The notes under the pieces are model-generated. The model ran no database searches, had not been told where the DNA came from, and saw only the letters and a list, made by a program, of their open reading frames with translations. A stretch of DNA of 64,000 nucleotides. Origin: Clostridiales bacterium. GTDB lineage: Bacteria > Bacillota > Clostridia > Christensenellales > Aristaeellaceae. Numbering within the stretch: position 1 is the stretch's first letter; every line of letters starts with the position of its first letter. The translations under genes were made by a program, and so were the position numbers. Location: NCBI GenBank assembly GCA_012729115.1, contig JAAYDR010000077.1, forward strand, positions 1-64,000, read 5' to 3'. Positions 6,932 to 13,872 of the stretch are shown here, piece after piece.

Positions 6932-7903
6932 TCATTTCACTCGCATTTTGTAGAATTTGTAGCCGCCCATATCGACGGGATATGTGCCCGCCCGGCACTT
7001 GCGCTTGCCATCGCTGCCCACGATCAGCTCCCCGATCTCCTTGATTTCCCATGTTTCTTTGACCGATAGCCCCAGCTCGTCGCGGAGGTATGCAATGATG
7101 GCTCGGACCGCCTTTTCCAGGTCGCGCCTGCTGCTGCCGATCAGCAGCATGTCGTCCATGTAGCGGACGTAATGCTTAACAAAGGACACGCGCTTGCCGC
7201 GCCGTGTCTTATATAGGCCCTGCACAATGTAGTGATCAAGCCCTTGTAAATGGTAGTTCGCAAGCCATGGGCTGATATAGAAGCCCACCGGCATGCCCGG
7301 CCCGGATGTGTCCAGTATTCTGCGGATTAAATTCAAAATGGGCCGGTCAGCTATGACGCGCTCCAGCTGCCGCATCAGCAGGTCGATGTTTATGTTTTCG
7401 TAAAACTTGCGAATATCGAGCTTCACAAAATACTTCACATCAGGCTCGCGTATCCACTTTTGGATGGACTGCCTGACCAGCTTCAGCCCGCGCCCTGGCA
7501 GGCTGCCGCAGCAGAACGCATACATACCGCGCATAAGGGCGGCCTTGATCGTATTGATCAAAGCCCAATGCGCGATATGATCATCAAATGTGGCCTTGGC
7601 AATATTGCGGATTTTCCCGTTGGGCATCCGGCGCGTGGAGCGCTGGGGAGGGTGCGGCTGCCATTCTCCGCTCTTGACCTTGCGGGACATCACCGCCGCG
7701 TACTGGCGCACCTTCTCTGGTACAACCTGGTTGCTGTACTCCTTTTGCGCTCCCTTGTTGGCTGCTGTGTCTGTGGCAATCTCTCGGCACAGCAGCCGTC
7801 GCATTGCGTAGCCTCTGCGCTTGCCCTTTATGCCGTCGTAGGTCGCGGCGTAGAAGGTGGCTTCGGCGCAGAATGTATTCCAAAGGTCCTTGAACCTTTT
7901 CAT
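6932..7903 (-). CDS. DGR reverse transcriptase, N-terminal and catalytic part
   Basis: 323 residues. Group-II-intron/DGR-type RT motifs in order: LPGRGLKLVRQSIQKW, catalytic D163 in KLDIRKFYENI, GMPVGFYISPWLANYHL, and YMDD (D250, D251) in VRYMDDMLLIGSS. It makes cDNA from the template-repeat RNA with errors at adenines and so rewrites the variable repeat of the fibre gene upstream. DGR enzymes normally have SQ in the GxxxSQ motif; here it is SP. The ORF stops at 6932 before the thumb region, which continues in the next ORF. ATG at 7903 follows GTGAGGAT. It lies directly downstream of the template repeat, the usual DGR order. Confidence 0.92.
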   Translation of the reverse strand: MKRFKDLWNTFCAEATFYAATYDGIKGKRRGYAMRRLLCREIATDTAANKGAQKEYSNQVVPEKVRQYAAVMSRKVKSGEWQPHPPQRSTRRMPNGKIRNIAKATFDDHIAHWALINTIKAALMRGMYAFCCGSLPGRGLKLVRQSIQKWIREPDVKYFVKLDIRKFYENINIDLLMRQLERVIADRPILNLIRRILDTSGPGMPVGFYISPWLANYHLQGLDHYIVQGLYKTRRGKRVSFVKHYVRYMDDMLLIGSSRRDLEKAVRAIIAYLRDELGLSVKETWEIKEIGELIVGSDGKRKCRAGTYPVDMGGYKFYKMRVK

Positions 7904-8300
7904 GGCTTTTTATCCTCACGGCTCCCATACAAGCATGTCGCGGATTGCCCACGCGACGGGCCTGCTTTCGAGGCAGTACGCCCTACCAAGCCGCTCCAGT
8001 CGGATGATTTCAGTCCTTTCAGACCACGGAAAAGGACACGCCGGTCTATGTCGGTGGATATGAGAAACCATCAGCGGGGTCCGCTTTCGCGTCCCGCCGA
8101 TGGATGACCGGAGAGGTTGGATAAAATGCCCCGCGCCATAGTTCGCGTTCGCGTTGGAAGGCGCGTTGTTCGCGTTGCGGTACCACGGCCCGGCGTTCGA
8201 GCCGTTGTTCCAGTTGCCTCCCACGCGCACGGCACGCACCACGTTCGAGTTGACGAGGTAGGCGGCCAGACGCTGGCCCAGCGGAGCGCGTGTCCAGTCC
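7904..8300 (-). ncRNA. Predicted template-repeat (TR) RNA region of the DGR
   Basis: The interval between the fibre gene and the reverse transcriptase holds the template repeat plus about 220 bp with no ribosome-bound gene. In known DGRs the RNA spanning the TR and the spacer to the reverse transcriptase is the template and primer for mutagenic cDNA synthesis. The exact ends are not visible. An open frame crossing it is taken as a by-product of the protein-like TR. Confidence 0.55.
8128..8264 (-). repeat. DGR template repeat (TR)
   Basis: 137 bp matching 8376-8512 (the variable repeat) except at 10 positions. On the coding strand every difference is an adenine in this copy and another base in the VR. 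The TR is rich in AAC codons when read in the fibre frame (about a dozen Asn), the classic design in which A-mutagenesis reaches many amino acids without making stops. Confidence 0.96.
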
Positions 8301-8323
8301 CGTTTAGGCTCATTGGGTTAGAA

Positions 8324-8360
8324 GGGGGTGCGCCCCCTCGCGGCTACGCCGCACACCCCC
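8324..8360 (-). other. GC-rich hairpin beside the variable repeat
   Basis: GGGGGTG (8324-8330) pairs with CACCCCC (8354-8360), and inside it GCGGC-TAC-GCCGC forms a second stem. It lies 15 bp beyond the VR and contains the fibre stop codon. Known DGRs need a hairpin or cruciform just downstream of the VR for efficient target recognition; this is a good candidate for that element. Confidence 0.7.
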
Positions 8361-10449
8361 GCCTGGAAAAGTAAAGCCCCGCGCCATAGTTCGCGTTCGC
8401 GATGGAAGGCGCGGAGTTCGCGATGCGGGACCACGGCCCGGCGGTCGAGCCGTAGCTCCAGGAGCCTCCCACGCGCACGGCACGCACCACGTTCGAGTTG
8501 ACGAGGTAGGCGTAGTCCGCGAAGAAAGTGCTGGCCGATCCGCCCGCTGTAAGCGTCGGTATCCAGATTTCAGGGTGATCCGGGTCCGGCGTCATTTCCT
8601 TGATGTAGCCGTCCGCGTAGCGGTCTGGCGGTGTTTCCGTGTCCAGCAGCACCCAGCCCTTGTCATTCAGCGCTGCGGCGGTGGACGGGTTGGCGATTGC
8701 CACGCCCATGTAGGCGTCGAGCTTCGGCAGGTGATACCACTGGAGCTTGTAGGTATCGGCGGCCACCTCGACGCGCACATCCATCAAGTCCTGGCAGGTC
8801 ATCATCTGATTGCCCCATGGGTTTTCACGCCACCGGTAGCGGCACGGATACCGGCCATCGCTGTTGCTGACGGGCGATCCGCTTGGCGTCAGCACGCCCG
8901 CGCATGCGCCGGTGTTGTATGGCCGATTGTTGATAGTCGGCGCGGTGACCGTGGTGATGTCCTTCGCCCCTGGGTAGGGGGCAAGGGTGATGAGGCGGTG
9001 GGTGCCGGAGGCATTCGGCGTGCCGTCCGGGTCGCAGGGCTCTATGCTCTGGATTGCGTGGGACGCCTTCGCAGCTTCGCTGTATGTCGTGTTGATGTAC
9101 ACATTCTGGCCAGCCCGGTGATATCCGCCGATGGTCGCGGTAACAACGATGTGGGTGCTGTCAATCACGCTGTCCACCGCGTCGGCGGCATAGCGTCCGG
9201 ACGTGAAGCCTGCCATGATGCTCTGCAGGTTCGTGGTAGCAAACTCTACCATCGCCAATAAGGTCTCGTAGTGAGATACTGCGATGGGCATCATGGACGC
9301 ATAGGCGCCGGCGTCGCCGTTGTAGCTTCGGCAGCTTGTCCACAGGCCGGACCAGTGGCCGCATTCATTGCGCAGGCCGGGAAGGCTCACGGCTTTTCCG
9401 TCCGTGTTCAGCGCGAGCGCGTAGCAAGGCAGATCCACATAGTCCAGCTCGTTGCCGTCCTCGTCGAAAAACAGTGGGTGCAGGCTCCACCCTGGCTGAT
9501 GGTATGCCGACACTCCAACTATCCCTGCTGCCATGTCCTGGTAGTAGTATGTTTTGTAGCACCTTACGGCCACATAGTCGCCCATGGACCCATCCTCGGC
9601 GTAGTCGGCGTCTCCATACCAGGAAGCGGGCGTCACATAGGTCTTTCCGTCCGCGACCGTGACGCTCCCCACAAACTTGCGCCGGTTGAAGGGCGGCAGG
9701 TTGTCAAAGTCATTCACAGCCGTGGCGCTGTCCGTGCCCACGGCCGCCACAAGGCCTTTAGCGTCCCATAGGCGTTTCAAAGTAGGCGAGCTTCCGCCCA
9801 CGCCAGAAGCGCCGTACTTCGGTGCCTCAATGGATCCGATGTACTCACCAGGGACCCTCCCCTGGGCGTCCAGCGGACAGATTCCATTGGCAACCCCCTT
9901 CTGGGCGTTGATGGCAGCCGGCACGCTCGCCGCCGCACTATTCGCGGCCGTGGCCGCCTCTCCGGCCGCCCCCGCTGCCGCGTTCGCCCCCGCCGTGGCC
10001 TCCTCGCAGGCCGCAATCTGGGCCAGCAGCGTCTCCAGGTCCGGCACCACATGCTCCGGATCCACCACGGCTCCGCTGGGCTCCTTCTCCACCCGGGCCA
10101 CCATAGTGCCCAGGGTAACGGTCTCGGTGGCGTCCGGGCTGCTCAGGCGCATCACGCACAGCAGCGGGCCGGGTTTGGCATAGCACTCGCTTTTGAGGCG
10201 CACGCTGGCCACGTTCCCGCTGAGAGTGCCGTCCACCGGTACATAGCTCTCGGAGGCGCCCCCCCCCCGTTGGAAATAGCCCCGCACCGTGCCGGCCAGC
10301 TCTACGGCCTGGCCATGCCGGAATACAGCGATCTCCCAGGTGTGGGCATTCTTGTCGCCCTGCATCATCAGGGCCGTGGGCAGGATCCGCGGCTGCACAT
10401 AGCCGCTGTCCAGGTCAATCCGCTGCCGGATGGTCCAAGTGTTGCTCAA
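8344..10449 (-). CDS. DGR-diversified tail fibre / receptor-binding protein
   Basis: About 701 residues. The first 125 residues resemble a BppU-like baseplate-anchoring domain (starting SNTWTIRQRIDL). An Ala-rich helical linker follows (about 150-190), then a long body ending in a C-type-lectin-like formylglycine/DUF1566-type domain (SWYGDADYAEDGSMGDY.., RYRWRENPWGNQMM..). The last 45 residues are the variable repeat, with diversified positions in SWSYGSTAGPWSRIANSAP. It presumably binds the host surface. The start is the TTG at 10449, overlapping the previous stop as TTGA and preceded by AAAGGAGG; the upstream ATG would put 33 extra nt inside the previous gene. The N-terminal domain assignment is moderate; the DGR assignment is firm. 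Confidence 0.88.
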   Translation of the reverse strand: MSNTWTIRQRIDLDSGYVQPRILPTALMMQGDKNAHTWEIAVFRHGQAVELAGTVRGYFQRGGGASESYVPVDGTLSGNVASVRLKSECYAKPGPLLCVMRLSSPDATETVTLGTMVARVEKEPSGAVVDPEHVVPDLETLLAQIAACEEATAGANAAAGAAGEAATAANSAAASVPAAINAQKGVANGICPLDAQGRVPGEYIGSIEAPKYGASGVGGSSPTLKRLWDAKGLVAAVGTDSATAVNDFDNLPPFNRRKFVGSVTVADGKTYVTPASWYGDADYAEDGSMGDYVAVRCYKTYYYQDMAAGIVGVSAYHQPGWSLHPLFFDEDGNELDYVDLPCYALALNTDGKAVSLPGLRNECGHWSGLWTSCRSYNGDAGAYASMMPIAVSHYETLLAMVEFATTNLQSIMAGFTSGRYAADAVDSVIDSTHIVVTATIGGYHRAGQNVYINTTYSEAAKASHAIQSIEPCDPDGTPNASGTHRLITLAPYPGAKDITTVTAPTINNRPYNTGACAGVLTPSGSPVSNSDGRYPCRYRWRENPWGNQMMTCQDLMDVRVEVAADTYKLQWYHLPKLDAYMGVAIANPSTAAALNDKGWVLLDTETPPDRYADGYIKEMTPDPDHPEIWIPTLTAGGSASTFFADYAYLVNSNVVRAVRVGGSWSYGSTAGPWSRIANSAPSIANANYGAGLYFSRRGCAA
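8376..8512 (-). repeat. DGR variable repeat (VR)
   Basis: 137 bp at the 3' end of the fibre gene, 90 % or more identical to the TR. Ten substitutions change eight codons (for example AAC to TCC, AGC, TAC, ACC, ATC; TAC to TCC), all at TR adenines. Outside those positions there is no divergence, so the last retrohoming event was recent. Homology ends with GGCGCGGGGC, the likely initiation-of-mutagenic-homology end. Confidence 0.96.
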
Positions 10450-12896
10450 AAGTCTCCGCCTCCTTTGGATTGCACAAAGCATTGCACGTATACGCTTACC
10501 ACCGCCCGGGTGGCCTTGTCCGGGGTCAAAACGACCTCGTGCCAGTCCCCGCGCTTGATCTTTCCGTTGGCGTCCTTGCTCAGCAGCGCCGTGATGTCCA
10601 TCTCCGTCTTGGCGTCTGTGATCGGATCCGGGTAGACGGTCCCATCCACCTCCAGGGTGAAGCTGGCGGCCGTGGTGCCCTCAAAGATCCCGTACACCAG
10701 GTTATGTGCATGATCCCCCAGGGTCACGTTGTGGGAATGGCTCCCCAGGCTCACGCTGTGGGTGTGGGGCGGCAGGGTCAGGGTTAGTTCCGGGATGGTC
10801 ATGGACACATACACGTCATGGTAATGCCCCATCCCATGGGTATGGGCCGCCCCCGCATGCCGGTGGGAGAAAGAGTGGGAATGCCCGCCGATGCTGTGGA
10901 CATGCGCCGCCCCTGTATGCCGGTGGGAGAAAGCGTGGGAATGCCCGCCGATGCTGTGGGTATGGCTGGGGATGCTGTGGGTGTGGCTGTCTCCCGCGTG
11001 CCGGTGGGAGAAAGCGTGGGAGTGCCCGCCGATGCTGTGGGTATGGCTGCCAACGGTATGGCTGTGGCTCGTGTTGTCGGACTCGCCGCAGCTGGGCGTG
11101 GTGGCTCCCGTATAGGTGCCGGTGGTTTGCTGGTGCTGGTGGCTGCCGATCGCGTGCCGGTGGCTGGCCGTGGCGCTTCCCGTGGATCCGCTGCCAGATC
11201 CGGAGGTATAACTGTCATTGGTCGCCGTATAGGCGACAGCAGCCCCTTCCGCGTCCACAGGCGTGCCACCGATGCCGCTGCCGGCGCTGCCCGTGGATCC
11301 GTCCCCGCCGCTGCCGGTGTTGTAGCTGTTGTTGGTGGCCGTGGCATTCACGGCGGCCCCTTCCGCATCCACCGGCGTGCCGCAGATGCCGCTGCCGGCG
11401 CTGCCTGTGTCATAGCTCGCATTGGTGGCCGTCACGGTCACGGCGTTGCCCTCCGCATCCACCGGCGTGCCGCCGATGCCGCTGCCGGCGCTGTCCGTGT
11501 TTCCCTTCTGGTATCCGCTCAGCGGTTCCAGGGGCAGGCTGGTGCTGGCCGTCTGCGCCACGATCCGCTGGGGCTCTGTGAGGATGGCCTCCCCGCCGGC
11601 CTCGCTGGTGCTGGTGCCACCGCCTCCGGAGCTGGACGTGGTCTCCGTGCTCCCGCCTGCGGCCGCGCCCTTCTCATAGGCCCGGTAGGCCTCCCGCTTC
11701 AGTAGAAACTTTACAGTGTTGATCCGGTAGGCGCTCTCCGGGATAGGCACGTTGAAGGTGGCCGGGTGGCTGGGGTCACAGTTGTCCGAAAACTGGAACA
11801 CATACAGCGACGTGGCACCCTGGCTGTTCAGCTCATGGATGCCCACCCTGTCCGCCAGTTGGTTCATGCTGTCCGCGGCGTCCTTGAGCGCGTTGGCAAT
11901 GGTGATCTCGATGTCCTGGGGCTTGTCCCGCACGCCCTTCTTGGCCACGGTCACGATCCGCGCCTGGAAGGAGATCCCGTGCTCCCCGTCCATCACCTGG
12001 GCCAGCTTGCCGGGCATGTAGTTGTCCCAGCGCTGGCCGGTCATGGCGTACAGATCCACCGCGGCGGCCTTGTAGGCAATATAGGGGTTCTTGTACCTCT
12101 CCAGCACGGCCATGCCCCGCTGCTTCAGCGTGGCGGCGTCCTGGATGGTGGTGTCCGCAAAGATGGAGCATTTCACGCCCCACGTGGAGATGGTGTCCGC
12201 GTCGATGTAGGGGAGACCGCCGTTCACCTTGGTGATGTTCAGCTGATTCACGCCTTCGCCGTATCCAAGGCAGTACATCCGGGTCACCATCTGGGTGGCG
12301 TCCATAGACTTTTCAATCTGCAGCAGATTGCGCATGTAGTGGATGCCGCAGCCGGCAGAACTGTCCGCCCGGCGCAGGTTGGCCGTCCAGGGCGTGGTGC
12401 TTGTGTCCCATTCCCAGGTGTAGTCCTCCACCAGCACGGCGCTCACGCTCATCAGGGCTGCCAGCAGCGTGCAGTTCTCCAGGTGGTAGGCAAACTGGTC
12501 ATGGAACTCGCATACCCCCAGCTGCCACCGGGGAACCGTCTGGTGGCCCAGGATGTATTCCAGCACATCCTCCGTGTAGATGCCATCCCCGCCGATCTCA
12601 TGGGCCGTAAAAAGCACGTCGTCTACCAGGGTGGCGGTCACGTGTTCTAAGTCGTATTCGCTCCATCCATCCGGCTGGTGCTGGGGCATGCCGATGATCC
12701 GGTACAGCCCCACGTCCCGCGCCCCGTCGTCAATGTGCACATAGTTGTTCGGCTCGCAAAACGCATGCTTGGGGTCGCTGGTGGGCAGTTGGAAGCTGCC
12801 GGTCCACAGGTCATTATGCTTCAGCTCATACCCGATGGCGTCAGCGTTCTCCAGGATTGCAAGCAGGCGCAGATCCTGGCCGTACACCTTCAGCAT
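10446..12896 (-). CDS. Tail-associated (Tal-like) protein with His-rich fibre region
   Basis: 816 residues. Residues 1 to about 345 form a prophage tail hub/Tal-like domain (VYGQDLRLLAILENADAIG.., siphophage minor structural type). A spacer rich in Gly, Ser and Thr follows with three copies of a GTPVDAEG..TATN repeat, then a region of about 150 residues containing 18 His-x-His motifs (SHTHSIGGHSHAFSHRH type), and a short C-terminal fold. HxH arrays bind metal along the axis of trimeric phage fibres such as the tip of T4 gp37, so a metal-stabilised needle is likely. No peptidase motif is evident. It lies between Dit and the variable fibre, the expected baseplate position. Confidence 0.8.
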   Translation of the reverse strand: MLKVYGQDLRLLAILENADAIGYELKHNDLWTGSFQLPTSDPKHAFCEPNNYVHIDDGARDVGLYRIIGMPQHQPDGWSEYDLEHVTATLVDDVLFTAHEIGGDGIYTEDVLEYILGHQTVPRWQLGVCEFHDQFAYHLENCTLLAALMSVSAVLVEDYTWEWDTSTTPWTANLRRADSSAGCGIHYMRNLLQIEKSMDATQMVTRMYCLGYGEGVNQLNITKVNGGLPYIDADTISTWGVKCSIFADTTIQDAATLKQRGMAVLERYKNPYIAYKAAAVDLYAMTGQRWDNYMPGKLAQVMDGEHGISFQARIVTVAKKGVRDKPQDIEITIANALKDAADSMNQLADRVGIHELNSQGATSLYVFQFSDNCDPSHPATFNVPIPESAYRINTVKFLLKREAYRAYEKGAAAGGSTETTSSSGGGGTSTSEAGGEAILTEPQRIVAQTASTSLPLEPLSGYQKGNTDSAGSGIGGTPVDAEGNAVTVTATNASYDTGSAGSGICGTPVDAEGAAVNATATNNSYNTGSGGDGSTGSAGSGIGGTPVDAEGAAVAYTATNDSYTSGSGSGSTGSATASHRHAIGSHQHQQTTGTYTGATTPSCGESDNTSHSHTVGSHTHSIGGHSHAFSHRHAGDSHTHSIPSHTHSIGGHSHAFSHRHTGAAHVHSIGGHSHSFSHRHAGAAHTHGMGHYHDVYVSMTIPELTLTLPPHTHSVSLGSHSHNVTLGDHAHNLVYGIFEGTTAASFTLEVDGTVYPDPITDAKTEMDITALLSKDANGKIKRGDWHEVVLTPDKATRAVVSVYVQCFVQSKGGGDF

Positions 12897-13071
12897 CCAT
12901 TCTCACCCCTTCGCCCCGCTGCGCCGCCTGGCTCAGCACCTCCACGGCGCTGTACAGTTCCCGCCCAATGTACACGGCTGCACATTCTGCCTCCATCCGC
13001 CAGCTGCAATCCAGGCGGCAGCGCTTGTGGGTCAGCGGGCAGAATGCCGCCGTTTTCTCTCGTCCGTTCAT
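12841..13071 (-). CDS. Small Cys-rich tail-region protein
   Basis: 76 residues; ATG follows the Dit stop directly. Four to five Cys in FCPLTHKRCRLDCSWRMEAEC suggest a metal-binding or disulfide knuckle, and the remainder is helical. Its 3' end overlaps the start of the Tal-like gene by 56 bp. Similar short CPxxxxxCxxDC proteins occur between Dit and Tal in clostridial siphophages. Role unknown. Confidence 0.6.
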   Translation of the reverse strand: MNGREKTAAFCPLTHKRCRLDCSWRMEAECAAVYIGRELYSAVEVLSQAAQRGEGVRMDAEGVRPGSAPACNPGER

Positions 13072-13860
13072 TCAGATCCACCTTCCTGTGGCCCGGGCGG
13101 TCACGGCCGCCTGGGCGGTCCCGGTGTCAAAGGTGCCGGCCACGGTCACGCTGCAGGCCCGCTCTGCCACCAGATGGTCAAAGCGCGTGGCATAGGGGAG
13201 GGCGCTGTCGTCGCCCACCATCGCGCCAATGGGTGCCTCCATGTTGATCTCCAGGGTTTCTCCGGCGGCCACGGCCATGCCGGCCAGCACCACCTGGCGG
13301 CTGCCCACGGTCACCGTCACACCGGTCAGGTCCGCCTCCCCGGTGTTTTTGAGGGTCAGGCTCACCGGCGCAGGCTCTCCCGTGCGCAGCGGCAGCGCCA
13401 GCACCGTGTCTGCCCCTGCGGTCAGTGTCCCGCTGGCTATGTCCGGCCACAGGTTGTAGGCGAAGGGCTGGCAGCGGAACCCGATGGAAATGCCACCGTC
13501 CGGCCAGCTGCTCTGGCTGAAGGTAATGCCGTCCTCCACTTCCGCCAGCAGGTACCGGTCGGGCTCATAGTCCCAGATCAGACGCCTGCGGCCCACCTTC
13601 AGCCAGGCGGCAATTTCCCGGTAGATCCGCAGAGCCTCCGCTTCCGTGGGCGGGGTGTGCATCAGGTACAGGCTGCCCTTGTGGGTCATCACCTGGTGGA
13701 CGCGCCGGTCGCCAAAGAGTACGTCCCCGTCCCCGCCGCCGATCTCAAAAGCGGAAAAGACGCTTTCCGGGCTCACAGGCCGAGATTTGGCGTAGATGTA
13801 CACGCAGTCAAAGTCCCGCAGGCAGTGCTTCCCGTCAAAGGCGAAGTTGCACTCCATCAT
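13072..13860 (-). CDS. Distal tail protein (Dit)
   Basis: 262 residues following the tape measure gene. The N-terminal half has the Dit/SPP1 gp19.1-like pattern (FAFDGKHCLRDFDCVYIY, FEIGGGDGDVLFGDRRV, RIYREIAAWL), and the C-terminal half is a beta-rich domain with PVSLTLKNTGEADLTG. It forms the hexameric ring joining the tail tube to the baseplate hub. GGAGGG precedes the ATG. Confidence rests on order (tape measure, Dit, Tal) and the N-terminal pattern. Confidence 0.82.
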   Translation of the reverse strand: MMECNFAFDGKHCLRDFDCVYIYAKSRPVSPESVFSAFEIGGGDGDVLFGDRRVHQVMTHKGSLYLMHTPPTEAEALRIYREIAAWLKVGRRRLIWDYEPDRYLLAEVEDGITFSQSSWPDGGISIGFRCQPFAYNLWPDIASGTLTAGADTVLALPLRTGEPAPVSLTLKNTGEADLTGVTVTVGSRQVVLAGMAVAAGETLEINMEAPIGAMVGDDSALPYATRFDHLVAERACSVTVAGTFDTGTAQAAVTARATGRWI

Positions 13861-13872
13861 CCGATACCCTCC

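Noticed and set aside
7916-8313. Open frames over the template repeat
   Set aside because: They look protein-like only because the TR copies the fibre end; no ribosome site and the frame breaks outside the TR.
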